DNA of 64,000 nucleotides from Mycobacterium sp. 852002-51057_SCH5723018 (GCF_001667035.1 NZ_LZIR01000004.1:1-64000); one strand, 5' to 3'. Shown: positions 35,042 to 44,419, numbered from the stretch's first letter. A program made the numbers and translations. Notes: generated by a model from the sequence alone, not told the origin.

Positions 35042-36097
35042 ATGAGTGATATCTTCTTCAACCCGATCTGGGACGTCCGGATGACCGACACGTCGCTGCG
35101 CGACGGGTCGCACCACAAACGCCACCAGTTCACCAAGGACGAGGTCGGCGGGATCGTGGCCGCCCTGGACGCCGCCGGGGTGCCGGTCATCGAGGTGACG
35201 CACGGCGACGGGCTGGGCGGGTCGAGCTTCAACTACGGCTTCTCCAAGACCCCCGAGCAGGAGCTGATCAAGCTCGCGGCCGAGACGGCGACAGAGGCCA
35301 AGATCGCGTTCCTGATGCTGCCCGGCGTCGGCACCAAGGACGACATCAAAGAGGCGCAGGACAACGGCGGGTCGATCTGCCGCATCGCCACGCACTGCAC
35401 CGAGGCCGACGTCTCCATCCAGCACTTCGGGCTGGCGCGCGAGCTGGGCCTGGAAACCGTCGGGTTCTTGATGATGGCCCACACCATCCCGCCCGAGAAA
35501 CTGGCCGCGCAGGCGCGCATCATGGCCGACGCCGGATGCCAGTGCGTCTACGTGGTCGATTCGGCCGGCGCGCTGGTCCTTGAAGGAGTCCGCGACCGGG
35601 TGGCCGCGCTTGTCGCCGAACTCGGTGACGACGCCCAAGTCGGCTTCCACGGGCATGAAAACCTGGGACTGGGGGTCGCCAACTCGGTCGAGGCCGTCCG
35701 CGCCGGCGCCAAGCAGATCGACGGCTCGTGCCGCCGCTTCGGGGCCGGCGCCGGCAACGCGCCCGTCGAGGCCCTGATCGGGGTCTTCGACAAGATCGGC
35801 GTGAAGACTGGCATCGACTTCTTCGACATCGCCGACGCCGCCGAGGACGTGGTGCGTCCGGCCATGCCCGCCGAATGCCTGCTCGACCGCAACGCCCTGA
35901 TCATGGGCTACTCGGGGGTTTACTCCAGCTTCCTCAAGCACGCCGTGCGCCAGGCCGAACGCTACGGCGTCCCGGCCCACGCGCTGCTGCACCGAGCCGG
36001 CCAGCGCAAGCTGATCGGTGGCCAGGAAGACCAACTCATCGACATCGCGCTGGAGATCAAGCGCGAGCAAGAAGGCGGCGCCGTCGTCACGCATTGA
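35042..36097 (+). CDS. hsaF: HsaF, 4-hydroxy-2-oxohexanoate aldolase
   Basis: A 351-residue class II DmpG-type aldolase matching Rv3534c. It has [16 protein letters not shown] (metal Asp and catalytic His) near residues 15-30 and the metal-binding [10 protein letters not shown]. It splits 4-hydroxy-2-oxohexanoate to pyruvate and propanal. The ATG at 35042 is preferred over the GTG at 35033 because AGGAGG is only a few bases from the GTG. The N-terminus has a short extra FFNPI segment. A C-terminal DmpG communication domain is present. Confidence 0.95.
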   Translation: MSDIFFNPIWDVRMTDTSLRDGSHHKRHQFTKDEVGGIVAALDAAGVPVIEVTHGDGLGGSSFNYGFSKTPEQELIKLAAETATEAKIAFLMLPGVGTKDDIKEAQDNGGSICRIATHCTEADVSIQHFGLARELGLETVGFLMMAHTIPPEKLAAQARIMADAGCQCVYVVDSAGALVLEGVRDRVAALVAELGDDAQVGFHGHENLGLGVANSVEAVRAGAKQIDGSCRRFGAGAGNAPVEALIGVFDKIGVKTGIDFFDIADAAEDVVRPAMPAECLLDRNALIMGYSGVYSSFLKHAVRQAERYGVPAHALLHRAGQRKLIGGQEDQLIDIALEIKREQEGGAVVTH

Positions 36098-36262
36098 CGG
36101 CGGTGCCGACCGTAGGGCGTCGTGAGTTCGGCCGATCAGCGCATATCGGCGCGTCGGGCGCCGGCTTCTCCTAGAATTCTTTGAATCTGATGGAAGGCGG
36201 TAAGCCTTCCGTCGGTCTTGGCCTAGCGTTTGTATCGACTGCATTCGCCGCGAGGGGATTCG

Positions 36263-37456
36263 ATGAGTTTTTTAACGTTGCCGCCGGAGATCAATTCGTT
36301 GCTGATGTACGCCGGTGCCGGCTCCGGGCCGATGCTGGAGGCCGCGGCGGCCTGGAACGGGCTGGCCAGCGAGCTGGCGTCGGCGGCCGAGTCGTTTTCG
36401 TCGGTGACTTCCGCATTGACGGGCCAGGCTTGGCAGGGCGCGGCGGCCGCGGCGATGGCGGCCGCCGCCGCCCCCTACGCCGGGTGGTTGAGCGCGGCGT
36501 CGGCTCAGGCGTCCGCGGCGGCGGCCCAAGCCCAGGCGGTGGTGAGCGCGTTCGAGTCGGCGCTGGCTGCGACCATCCACCCGCTGGAGGTACAGGCGAA
36601 CCGTAACGGCTTGGTGCAGTTGGTGATGAGCAACCTGTTCGGGCAGAACTGGCCGGCGATCGCGGCGACCGAGTTCAACTACGCGGAGATGTGGGCCCAG
36701 GACGTGGCGGCGATGGTGGGCTACCACGGCGGGGCCTCGGCGGCGGCCGGCCAACTGCTGTCGGGACAGGCCAGCCTGCCGGCCATTCCCAGCCTGCCCG
36801 GCGCCGGGGCCATCGCCGGCAACTCGGGCCAGGCGGCCGGAAGCAGCGGCACCGGCACCTCGGGCAGCGGCGCCGTCGGCGGCCAGACCCAGGCCAACCC
36901 GAACGTGGGCGGCGGCAGCGTGGGCAGCGGTGGCAGCGGATACACCGACGGCGGGGCTTCTGAGGGCGTGTACGGCGGAAGCGTGGACAGTGGTTATGCC
37001 GGTGGCGCCGATCCCAGCGCCGGTGCCGTCGCTTCGGGTAGCAACACCGTTGGCAGCGCGGGCGTCGGCGGCGGCGTCGGCGGCGTCGCACCCACGGGCC
37101 TCATGGGGGCGGGCGGTATGGCCGCGATGATGGCCGCCTCGACGATGGGATCGTCGGCATCGTCTAAATCGTCGGCGCAACCGCCGGCACCGCCGGTGGC
37201 GAAGGACGCGGCAGTGGAGCCCGCACCGGAAGCGGTCGTGCAAACCGAAGCCGCCGAGGTCGCCGAAGCTGCGATTCCGGCGGCGGCCACCCCCCTTACC
37301 ACCACACCGGCCGCGGCCGGACCGGCGGCGGAGGTGGCGCCGGCCGAGGCTGCGCCCGCCAAGACGAGCGAGCCCGGGGAGAGGGTGGCTTTGCAGACGC
37401 CCCTGCCGGAACCGCCCGCGGAAGCGTCGGAGACCCGGGTCAGGCAGATTTCGTAG
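36263..37456 (+). CDS. PPE-family protein with Gly/Ser and Ala/Pro-rich C-terminus
   Basis: A 397-residue PPE protein. The PPE domain (about 1-175) begins [12 protein letters not shown] and includes the [12 protein letters not shown] segment. Residues 180-290 are Gly/Ser-rich and 300-397 are Ala/Pro-rich. PPE proteins are secreted by type VII (ESX) systems, usually with a PE partner; none is encoded here. It takes the place of PPE62 beside hsaF, but lacks an obvious SVP or MPTR signature, so orthology is uncertain. GAGGGG lies upstream of the ATG. The 165-bp gap before it has no gene. Confidence 0.88.
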   Translation: MSFLTLPPEINSLLMYAGAGSGPMLEAAAAWNGLASELASAAESFSSVTSALTGQAWQGAAAAAMAAAAAPYAGWLSAASAQASAAAAQAQAVVSAFESALAATIHPLEVQANRNGLVQLVMSNLFGQNWPAIAATEFNYAEMWAQDVAAMVGYHGGASAAAGQLLSGQASLPAIPSLPGAGAIAGNSGQAAGSSGTGTSGSGAVGGQTQANPNVGGGSVGSGGSGYTDGGASEGVYGGSVDSGYAGGADPSAGAVASGSNTVGSAGVGGGVGGVAPTGLMGAGGMAAMMAASTMGSSASSKSSAQPPAPPVAKDAAVEPAPEAVVQTEAAEVAEAAIPAAATPLTTTPAAAGPAAEVAPAEAAPAKTSEPGERVALQTPLPEPPAEASETRVRQIS

Positions 37457-37520
37457 TCGATGCCCGCAGGCCGCCTTCGGCGGCTGTCCGGTTCAGGCTA
37501 ACGCGGGTAACCTCGGTCCC

Positions 37521-37805
37521 ATGACCGTGACTTGGAGCTCTCGTCGGGGCGTGCTTGCCGGTGTACTGCTGGCCGCGACCGCGTCGGTGATGATCGCACT
37601 GCCGGTGGCGAACGCCGATCCCTCATGCAATCAGACCGTGGGTCAATCCATCGACTCATACCTGACCCGGCACCCCGACGTGAAGGCGGAACTGCAGGTC
37701 AGATCTCAGGCGGAGGGCGGCGGGCCCAACGTCTTGGACTACCTGAGCCGGCACCCGGACGTGCGGCAGCATCTGATCGACCTGTCCCAGCAGTGCGCGC
37801 CCTAG
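37521..37805 (+). CDS. Secreted hemophore-like protein
   Basis: A 94-residue protein with a Sec signal peptide (cleavage after ANA, residue 32) and a 62-residue mature part. Two cysteines (C36, C92) can form a disulfide. The motif LTRHPDV/LSRHPDV occurs twice about 27 residues apart, a pattern of the mycobacterial hemophore (Rv0203-like) family. A heme-binding role is inferred. It lies alone between the PPE and Rv3531c-type genes. Confidence 0.75.
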   Translation: MTVTWSSRRGVLAGVLLAATASVMIALPVANADPSCNQTVGQSIDSYLTRHPDVKAELQVRSQAEGGGPNVLDYLSRHPDVRQHLIDLSQQCAP

Positions 37806-37878
37806 CGAGCGGGCCTAGTCTCTCAAGTTGCTAAACCCCGCCGACGACGCGCGGGAACGTTCGCCATTGACTAAAAAG

Positions 37879-37892
37879 TAGAACACGTTCTA
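37879..37892. promoter_or_regulatory. KstR operator, Rv3531c-type operon
   Basis: TAGAACACGTTCTA is a fully symmetric KstR palindrome ten bases upstream of the GTG at 37903. It should control the Rv3531c-Rv3530c-Rv3529c type unit. Confidence 0.92.
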
Positions 37893-37902
37893 GCGTCTAG
37901 GC

Positions 37903-39042
37903 GTGTCCCCTGATCCCTATTCCGGCCCCCTCACCGAAGCGATCGCCGAGGCCGAGAAACTCGTCGCGGCCGCACCGCACATCGAGACCGAAGCCGACCT
38001 GCTCGAAGGCCTGCAGTACCTGGCCGGGTGCATCTCGGGCTGTATGCATCTGGCTTTCGACTACGAGCGCGACCATCCGTTCCTGCAGTCGGGCACCGGG
38101 CCGTTCACCAAGATGGGCCTGGACAACCCCGACACCCTGTACTTCGGCACCCGCGTGCAGCCCGACCGCGACTACGTGGTCACCGGTCGGCGCGGAACCA
38201 CCACCGACCTGAGCTTCCAGCTGCTCGGAGGTGAGTACACCGACGACAACGTGCCCGCCAGCCAGGCCGCCTTCGACGACCGCGAGCTCGAGATCGCCGC
38301 GGACGGCAGCTTCGAGTGGCGGGTGCGGCCGACGAGCATCGGGCAGTTAGTGATTCGCGAGGTGTACGGCGACTGGGCGGCGCAGCGCGGCACGCTGTCC
38401 ATCGCCAGGCTGGACACCGCGGGTACCGCGCCCCCGCCGCTGACCCGTCAGACGATCGAAAAGCGTTACGCGACAGCGGGTAAGCAGCTGGTCAACCGCG
38501 TCAAGACGTGGTTGGAGTTCCCGAAGTGGTTCTACCTGAACATCCCGGTCAACACCATGGTCGCGCCCCGGTTGACGCCCGGCGGCCTGGCGACCCAGTA
38601 CTCGTCGGCGGGACATTTCGACCTGCTGCCCGATCAGGCGCTGGTCATCACGATCCCGGTCTCCGACGCTCCGTATCTGGGCTTCCAGCTGGGCAGCATG
38701 TGGTACATCTCGCTTGACTACATCAACCATCAGACGTCGCTGAACAACACTCAGGCTCAAGCGGATCCGGACGGCAAGGTGCGCATCGTCGTCGCCGACC
38801 AGAACCCCGGTGTGGCGAATTGGGTCGAGACGCTGGGCCATCGGCGCGGCTTTTTGCAGTTCCGCTGGCAGCGGGTGTCCCGGGAGCTCACCGAGGCCGA
38901 CGGGCCCACCGTCGAGCTGCTCGACTTCGATGCGGTCCCGGCCGCGCTGCCGTACTTCGAGCAAAACAAGATCTCCGATGACCAGTGGCGCGCCCGAATC
39001 GCGTTGCGCCAACAGCAGATCGCGGCCAGGATGCTGGGGTGA
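37903..39042 (+). CDS. Rv3531c-family protein (DUF1214-like)
   Basis: A 379-residue protein with no signal peptide. The C-terminal half has DUF1214-like sequence (LGFQLGSMWYISLDYINHQTSLN). It matches Rv3531c in position and KstR control; the function in steroid metabolism is unknown. The start is GTG 37903, close behind the operator. It is followed by an SDR gene three bases after its stop, so the two are one operon. Confidence 0.88.
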   Translation: MSPDPYSGPLTEAIAEAEKLVAAAPHIETEADLLEGLQYLAGCISGCMHLAFDYERDHPFLQSGTGPFTKMGLDNPDTLYFGTRVQPDRDYVVTGRRGTTTDLSFQLLGGEYTDDNVPASQAAFDDRELEIAADGSFEWRVRPTSIGQLVIREVYGDWAAQRGTLSIARLDTAGTAPPPLTRQTIEKRYATAGKQLVNRVKTWLEFPKWFYLNIPVNTMVAPRLTPGGLATQYSSAGHFDLLPDQALVITIPVSDAPYLGFQLGSMWYISLDYINHQTSLNNTQAQADPDGKVRIVVADQNPGVANWVETLGHRRGFLQFRWQRVSRELTEADGPTVELLDFDAVPAALPYFEQNKISDDQWRARIALRQQQIAARMLG

Positions 39043-39044
39043 CG

Positions 39045-39827
39045 ATGTCAGGGATGCTCCAACGAAAGGTCGTTGTCATCAGCGGTGTCGGACCCGGGCT
39101 CGGGACAACGCTGGCGCACCGATGCGCGCGCGACGGCGCCGACCTGGTGCTGGCGGCGCGCAGCCTCGACCGGCTGGAGGCGGTCGCCAAGGAAATCAAC
39201 GACACCGGGCGCAAGGCGTTGGCGGTGCGCGCCGACATCACCGACGACGACGAGGTCGCCTACCTCGTCGAGACCACGATGGCGACCTACGGCAGGACCG
39301 ACGTCCTGGTCAACAACGCGTTCCGGGTGCCATCGATGAAACCGTTGGCGGGCACGTCTTTTCAGCACATTCGAGACGCCATCGAGCTCAGCGCGCTGGG
39401 CGCCCTGCGGCTGATCCAGGCTTTTACGCCGGCGCTCGAGGAGTCGGCGGGGTCGATCGTGAACGTCAATTCGATGGTGTTGCGGCACTCGCAGGCGAAA
39501 TACGGCGCGTACAAGATGGCAAAGTCCGCCCTGCTGGCCATGTCGCAGTCACTGGCCACCGAACTCGGCGAGAAGGGTATCCGCGTCAATTCCGTCGCCC
39601 CCGGCTATATCTGGGGCGACACGTTGCAGGGCTACTTCGAACACCAGGCCGGCAAGTACGGCACCACAGTGGAGCAGATCTACCAGGCCACCGCCGCGAA
39701 CTCCGACCTGAAGCGGCTGCCCACCGAGGACGAGGTGGCGTCGGCGATTCTTTTCCTGGCCAGTGATCTGTCCAGCGGCATCACCGGGCAGACCCTGGAC
39801 GTCAACTGCGGGGAGTACCACAACTAA
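39045..39827 (+). CDS. SDR oxidoreductase, Rv3530c type
   Basis: A 260-residue SDR with a modified cofactor motif SGVGPGLGTTLA, NNAF in place of NNAG, and the catalytic pair in YGAYKMAK. It corresponds to Rv3530c, an oxidoreductase induced by cholesterol with no settled substrate. The ATG at 39045 follows the Rv3531c-type stop by two bases. The TAA stop shares a base with the ATG of a 53-bp MIRU mini-ORF. Confidence 0.9.
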   Translation: MSGMLQRKVVVISGVGPGLGTTLAHRCARDGADLVLAARSLDRLEAVAKEINDTGRKALAVRADITDDDEVAYLVETTMATYGRTDVLVNNAFRVPSMKPLAGTSFQHIRDAIELSALGALRLIQAFTPALEESAGSIVNVNSMVLRHSQAKYGAYKMAKSALLAMSQSLATELGEKGIRVNSVAPGYIWGDTLQGYFEHQAGKYGTTVEQIYQATAANSDLKRLPTEDEVASAILFLASDLSSGITGQTLDVNCGEYHN

Positions 39828-39879
39828 TGACCGCCGCTGACGATGCAGAGCGGAGCGATGAGGAGGAGGCGGCGCGACA
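39827..39879 (+). repeat. 53-bp MIRU-type element between SDR and sulfotransferase genes
   Basis: The element is exactly 53 bp from ATG (39827) to the next gene's ATG (39880). It encodes an 18-codon mini-ORF whose ATG overlaps the SDR stop and whose TGA overlaps the sulfotransferase ATG. AATGACCG occurs at both edges as a target-like duplication. The core has TGACGATGCAGAGCGGAGCG and AGGAGGAGG. Confidence 0.88.
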
Positions 39880-41025
39880 ATGACCGATCGCACCGATGTC
39901 GGTACAGTCGATGAACTGCACGCCTCGGCCACCAAGCTGACCGGGCTCGACGATTTCGGCACCGACGACGACAACTACCTCGAGGCGCTCGAGGTGCTGC
40001 TGGACTCCTACCGGCGCGAAGCGAACCTGACGGTGTTGGGCAGCAAGATGAACCGGTTCTTCCTGCGCGGCGCGCTGGTGGCGCGGTTGCTGTCCGAATC
40101 GTCGTGGAAGCAGTATCCGCAACACGCCGACGTCGTCATCGAACGGCCGATCTTCGTCACCGGCCTGGTGCGCACCGGCACCACCGCGCTGCACCGGCTG
40201 CTCGGCGCCGACCCCGCGCATCAGGGCCTGCACATGTGGCTGGCCGAGTTCCCGCAACCGCGTCCGCCCCGGGAGACCTGGGACTCCCACCCGCTGTATC
40301 GGCAGCTCGATGCGCAATTCACCCAGCACCACCAGGAGAACCCCGACTACACGGGCCTGCATTTCATGGCCGCATACGAGCTGGAGGAATGCTGGCAGCT
40401 GTTGCGGCAATCGCTGCATTCGGTGTCCTACGAAACCCTGTCGCACCTGCCCAGTTACGCAAAGTGGTTGTCGGGGCAGGACTGGACGCCGTCGTATCGC
40501 CGGCACCGCGAGAACCTGCAACTGATCGGGCTCAACGACACAGAGAAGCGGTGGGTGCTGAAGAATCCCAGCCACCTGTTCGCGCTGGACGCGTTGATGG
40601 CGACCTATCCCGACGCGCTGGTGATCCAAACGCACCGGCCCGTCGAGACGATCATGGCGTCGATGTGCTCGCTGGCACAACACACCTCGGAGGGCTGGTC
40701 GCCAACTTTTGTCGGCGCCCAAATCGGCGCTGACTCAATGGATACCTGGTCGCGTGGGCTGGAGCGGTTCAACACCGCGCGGGCCAAATACGATCCGGCC
40801 CAGTTCTACGACGTCGACTACCGCGACCTGATCGCCGATCCGTTGGGCACCGTCGCCGAGATCTACCGGCACTTCGGTCTGACGCTGACCGACGAGGCGC
40901 GCGCCGCCATGGAAAAGAGCCACGCCGAAAGCAAATCCGGTGCGCGGGCGCCCAAACACAGGTATTCGCTTGCCGATTACGGGCTGACCGTCGAAGCGGT
41001 GAAGGAGCGGTTCGCCGGGCTGTGA
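39880..41025 (+). CDS. Sulfotransferase-family protein, Rv3529c type
   Basis: A 381-residue PAPS-dependent sulfotransferase-like protein. The 5'-phosphosulfate-binding loop is VTGLVRTGTTALHRLL near residues 94-109, followed by LKNPSHLFALDAL and the 3'-phosphate region QTHRPVETIMASMCS. It matches Rv3529c, a stf-type protein in the KstR regulon. The acceptor is unknown; a steroid or lipid hydroxyl is possible. It is translationally coupled through the MIRU mini-ORF to the SDR gene. Confidence 0.9.
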   Translation: MTDRTDVGTVDELHASATKLTGLDDFGTDDDNYLEALEVLLDSYRREANLTVLGSKMNRFFLRGALVARLLSESSWKQYPQHADVVIERPIFVTGLVRTGTTALHRLLGADPAHQGLHMWLAEFPQPRPPRETWDSHPLYRQLDAQFTQHHQENPDYTGLHFMAAYELEECWQLLRQSLHSVSYETLSHLPSYAKWLSGQDWTPSYRRHRENLQLIGLNDTEKRWVLKNPSHLFALDALMATYPDALVIQTHRPVETIMASMCSLAQHTSEGWSPTFVGAQIGADSMDTWSRGLERFNTARAKYDPAQFYDVDYRDLIADPLGTVAEIYRHFGLTLTDEARAAMEKSHAESKSGARAPKHRYSLADYGLTVEAVKERFAGL

Positions 41026-41358
41026 TCAGCCGCTGATTTGGTGCGGCCCGAGCCACACCCCGTCGGGAGGTCCGTTCGCGCCCGCCCGCTCACGGGCTGC
41101 GGCAAGCTCCGACGAGGCCGCGAATTGGCGCGCCGCGTCGATGTTTTCCATGTCCATCACCACGATGACGGTGTTCGGGTCATCGCCGTCGACGTAGGTC
41201 CCGGTTACGACCAGCCCATGTTGGCGGCGGATCGCGTCGAGATCGGCATCGCGGAACACGGCGTCCCACCGGTCGACGCTGGCGACTCGTTGTTTGACGA
41301 GCATGATTCCGGTCACGAAGACCTCCCAGTATGACACCATGTCTGCAGTTGTAGACAT
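41026..41358 (-). CDS. Small protein divergent from a TetR regulator
   Basis: A 110-residue protein; the core (TGIMLVKQRVASVDRWDAVF, GTYVDGDDPNTVIVVMDMEN) suggests a dimeric alpha/beta barrel (ABM/DUF3764-like). The function is unknown. The start at 41358 lies inside operator copy 1, and a second ATG at 41340 is an alternative. It directly abuts the sulfotransferase stop, convergently. The divergent TetR and shared repeats point to tight local repression. Confidence 0.65.
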   Translation of the reverse strand: MSTTADMVSYWEVFVTGIMLVKQRVASVDRWDAVFRDADLDAIRRQHGLVVTGTYVDGDDPNTVIVVMDMENIDAARQFAASSELAAARERAGANGPPDGVWLGPHQISG

Positions 41359-41405
41359 CGATCAGCCTAGCGCGGCCCGACGATTATGTCTACAGTCGTG
41401 GACCA
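41339..41405. promoter_or_regulatory. Two TetR operator copies
   Basis: Copy 1 (41339-41358) is ATGTCT-N8-AGACAT, a palindrome. Copy 2 (41386-41405) begins ATGTCTACAGTCGTGGAC. They share ATGTCTrCAGTyGTrGAC and lie 47 bp apart, covering the start of the small gene and 16 bp before the TetR ATG. Confidence 0.72.
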
Positions 41406-41420
41406 AGTGAAAGGGGTTGC

Positions 41421-41996
41421 ATGATCGGTGATCCGCCGCGACCGCGCCGCGACGCCGCAGCCACCAGGGCACGGCTGCTGGACGCGGCCCGGGAACTGTT
41501 TTTGAGCCGGGGCTACAGCGCCATCGGCCTGCGTGAGGTGGCGGCGAAGGCCGGTGTCGACGTCACCCTGGTCCGTCGCTATTTCGGCTCCAAACAACTG
41601 CTTTTCACGGAAGCCACCGACGTCTCGCAAAACGTCGAGGAAATCCGGGGTGCCACCGACGATGCAGTGGGGGAGCAGTTGATCGCCCGTGTCCTGGCCG
41701 CGCGGCGCGACGTCGATGCCCCGTTGTTCGCGCTGTTACGGTCCAGCGGCGACCCTTCCGTGGTGGCCCGCCTCAACGCCCAGATCGACGAGGGCCTCAC
41801 CCGCAACCTGACCAAGCGGATCACTGTGGACCGGGCGAGGATTCGCGCGGACATGGTCACGGCCCTGCTCTTGGGCATCGGCGTGCAGCGCGTCCTGTTA
41901 CACAAGAAGCCGATGGCGAGCGCCCGAGACGACGACATCGCGGTGGTGTTCCTGGAGGCGTTCGAAGCGATAACCAAACTGCCCCAGGGGCGTTGA
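41421..41996 (+). CDS. TetR-family regulator
   Basis: A 191-residue TetR protein. The N-terminal HTH runs about 12-58 (RARLLDAARELFLSRGYSAIGLREVAAKAGVDVTLVRRYFGSK region). The C-terminal ligand domain is of the short TetR_C type with a hydrophobic end. GGGG precedes the ATG by six bases. It diverges from the small alpha/beta barrel gene and sits next to two matching operators, so it most likely represses both. It is probably not KstR or KstR2, whose genes lie elsewhere. Confidence 0.9.
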   Translation: MIGDPPRPRRDAAATRARLLDAARELFLSRGYSAIGLREVAAKAGVDVTLVRRYFGSKQLLFTEATDVSQNVEEIRGATDDAVGEQLIARVLAARRDVDAPLFALLRSSGDPSVVARLNAQIDEGLTRNLTKRITVDRARIRADMVTALLLGIGVQRVLLHKKPMASARDDDIAVVFLEAFEAITKLPQGR

Positions 41997-41997
41997 C

Positions 41998-42450
41998 TCA
42001 GTCGGCGTGCGGGTCGTCCGGGTGTTCCAGATAGCCCTCGGCGGCCGCGTGTTCGATGCTGTCGCTCAGCTTGGGGCATGCCCGGGTACGTGCCGTATCC
42101 CCGCCGGACTGGCGGACTTCGGTAAAGTAGGCGCAACGCTGCGCGGCTTCGGAGTTCCACTGCACCGCGGTGTGACCGGGCCCGAGCCTTTTGACGGTGA
42201 CCGTGACGTGGCAGTACCGGCAATCCACCGGCAACAGCCCCGAGGTCAGATAGCGCTCACGGTCGGCGCGGCTGGCCTCGGCCACCGCGGCGGCCCGCTG
42301 GGGATCGTTGGCGAAATCTCTTGACTTCGACCAAGAATCGCTGCCAGCCCCGGCCGGCCGCTCGTCGTGATCGTGGTGATCGCCGTGCAGCAACAGCATC
42401 GACCGGGCGAGCCGATCGACGTCGGGCACCGCTGGCTGATCGTCGGGCAT
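41998..42450 (-). CDS. Conserved hypothetical, Rv3527 type
   Basis: A 150-residue protein with His/Asp-rich stretch LLLHGDHHDHDE (near 19-30) and cysteines in DCRYCHV, AQRCAYF and RACPKL, suggesting a metal site. It corresponds in place to Rv3527, of unknown function. It begins four bases after kshA ends, so it is co-transcribed with KshA under KstR. A role in oxygenase maturation is only a guess. It converges with the TetR gene one base away. Confidence 0.82.
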   Translation of the reverse strand: MPDDQPAVPDVDRLARSMLLLHGDHHDHDERPAGAGSDSWSKSRDFANDPQRAAAVAEASRADRERYLTSGLLPVDCRYCHVTVTVKRLGPGHTAVQWNSEAAQRCAYFTEVRQSGGDTARTRACPKLSDSIEHAAAEGYLEHPDDPHAD

Positions 42451-42454
42451 GGTC

Positions 42455-43630
42455 CTAGTGTTGTTCGGCGGGTACGCCTTCGGATTTAGGGTCGGACTCG
42501 TCCTCCCGCGCCTTCAAGTTCTCTTCGACCTCGGTGTTCCAGTACTCGTTGGCGCGTGAGGTATCGACCTCAATCTCGAAGCGCTCCACCATTTCCGGCT
42601 GGATGTCGGCTACGTCGACATAGAACTGCTGATACCAGCGGCGGAGTTGGTAGACGGCGCCGTCCTCCTCGACCAGCAGCGGGTTGTCGATTCTGGTCTT
42701 GTGCTTCCAGATCTCGACGTCCTGCAGGAAGCCCTTGCTGACACCTTCGGTGAAGACCCGCGACAGCTTGTCGGTCATCTTTTCGTCCATGCCCTTGGGC
42801 TTTTCGACAATCACGCCCCACTGCAACATGAAGGAGTTCTGCGTGACCGGGTAGTGGCAGTTGATCAGGATCGACTCGGCCTTGTAGTCGCCGTAGCGAT
42901 TGTGCAGCCAGTTGATCATGAACGACGGCCCGAAGTACGACGCTTCCGAATCCAGGTGCGCCTCACCGTACGAGGTGCCCAGGTCATTGACGTCGGGCCG
43001 GCCCACGTTGTGCAGGTATTGCGAGGCGATGTGGCCCTCGAAGACGTTCTTGAAGTATGTCGGCAACCCGAAATGGATGTAGAAGAAGTGCGCCATGTCG
43101 GTGACGTTGTCGATGATGTCGCGGCAGTTGGACCCCTCGATGAGGATGCTGTTCCACCGCCAGTCGGTCCATTCGTCGCTGCTGGCTTCGGCAAGCTCGG
43201 GGATCCTCACCGCGGGATCCGGCGGATTGCCCTCGTGGTCGTGCCAGACGAACAGCAGTCCGCTGCGCACGTCCGTGGTCCACGACCGGGTGCGGGCCGT
43301 CTTGGGGGTGCGCTTGGCGTACGGCACCAGCTTGCAACGGCCGTCGCCGCCCCAACGCCAGTCGTGGAACGGGCAGGCGACCTCGTCGCCCTTGATGGTG
43401 CCCATGGACAGGTCACCGCCCATGTGCCGGCAGTAGCCGTCGAGCACCTTGATGTCCCCGTGGGAGTCGGCGAATACCACCAGCTTGGTGCCGAACGCCT
43501 GCACGGCGTGCGGCTTTCCGTCTTGGAAGTCCTTCGCGACGCCGAGGCAGTGCCAGCCGCGCGCGTACCTTGTCGGCAAGGTGCCGGAATCGATTTCCCG
43601 GATGCCGACCGCGTTGGTGTCGGTACTCAC
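42455..43630 (-). CDS. kshA: KshA, oxygenase of 3-ketosteroid 9alpha-hydroxylase
   Basis: A 391-residue Rieske oxygenase matching Rv3526. Rieske ligands C67, H69, C86 and H89 and mononuclear iron ligands H181, H186 and D304 are all present at the M. tuberculosis positions. KshA with reductase KshB hydroxylates C9 of androstadienedione-type steroids, opening ring B. The ATG at 43630 is 25 bp from a KstR site. Confidence 0.97.
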   Translation of the reverse strand: MSTDTNAVGIREIDSGTLPTRYARGWHCLGVAKDFQDGKPHAVQAFGTKLVVFADSHGDIKVLDGYCRHMGGDLSMGTIKGDEVACPFHDWRWGGDGRCKLVPYAKRTPKTARTRSWTTDVRSGLLFVWHDHEGNPPDPAVRIPELAEASSDEWTDWRWNSILIEGSNCRDIIDNVTDMAHFFYIHFGLPTYFKNVFEGHIASQYLHNVGRPDVNDLGTSYGEAHLDSEASYFGPSFMINWLHNRYGDYKAESILINCHYPVTQNSFMLQWGVIVEKPKGMDEKMTDKLSRVFTEGVSKGFLQDVEIWKHKTRIDNPLLVEEDGAVYQLRRWYQQFYVDVADIQPEMVERFEIEVDTSRANEYWNTEVEENLKAREDESDPKSEGVPAEQH

Positions 43631-43654
43631 CTGTCACCTCCAGCTCGTCCTAAT

Positions 43655-43668
43655 TAGAACACGTTACA
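43655..43668. promoter_or_regulatory. KstR operator, kshA/Rv3525c-type
   Basis: TAGAACACGTTACA fits TnnAACnnGTTnnA. It lies 25 bp upstream of kshA and 84 bp upstream of the divergent gamma-carbonic-anhydrase-like gene. Confidence 0.9.
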
Positions 43669-43752
43669 GTTTTGGGCCCGGCTGGCGCAACGAAGGCTTG
43701 CCTGGCCATGGGATATCCCGCGATGAACCTGCGCTCGGTGTATACCTAGGCG

Positions 43753-44277
43753 ATGCCGCTGTTTGCTTTCGAGGGTCGGTCGCCGCACATCGATCCCAGC
43801 GCGTTCGTGGCCCCGACCGCGACGCTGATCGGCGACGTCACCGTGGAGGCGGGCGCATCGGTGTGGTTCAACGCCGTGCTGCGCGGCGACTACGGGCCGA
43901 TCGTGGTGCGCGAAGGCGCCAACATTCAGGACGGCTCGGTGTTGCACGCGCCGCCCGGCATTCCGGTCGACATCGGACCCGGTGCGACGGTGGCGCACAT
44001 GTGCGTCATCCACGGGGTCCACGTCGGGCCTGAGGCTTTGATCGCCAACCATGCAACGGTGCTCGACGGCGCGGTGATCGGGGCGCGCAGCCTGGTTGCC
44101 GCGCACTCGCTCGTGACGGCCGGCACCCAGATTCCGGCGGGGGTGCTGGCGGTCGGGTCACCGGCGCAGGTGAAGGGCCCGATCGCGGGGACCGGCGCGG
44201 AAATGTGGATCAACGTCAACCCGCAGGCGTACCGCGATCTGGCGCAGCGGCACATGGCCGGGCTGGAGCCGATTTAG
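43753..44277 (+). CDS. Gamma-carbonic anhydrase-like hexapeptide protein, Rv3525c type
   Basis: A 174-residue left-handed beta-helix protein with hexapeptide repeats and metal-ligand-like H65, H82 and H87 (VLHAPP, VAHMCVIHG). It is of the CaiE/PaaY/gamma-CA group and matches Rv3525c. These proteins often bind CoA metabolites or act as carbonic anhydrases or thioesterases. Its role in the steroid locus is not defined. Transcription is divergent from kshA across the KstR site. Confidence 0.88.
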   Translation: MPLFAFEGRSPHIDPSAFVAPTATLIGDVTVEAGASVWFNAVLRGDYGPIVVREGANIQDGSVLHAPPGIPVDIGPGATVAHMCVIHGVHVGPEALIANHATVLDGAVIGARSLVAAHSLVTAGTQIPAGVLAVGSPAQVKGPIAGTGAEMWINVNPQAYRDLAQRHMAGLEPI

Positions 44278-44419
44278 CGGGCGTCGGCGTTTGGACCCGG
44301 GCGGAGGCCCACTGCTCCCCGCGGCTCCATGCACCGTGGATGAGAACGACGTGCTTGTCAGACACAGGGATAAGCGTGACATCGGAGGTCGACGAGCGTG
44401 AACTCTGTGACGCTCAATC

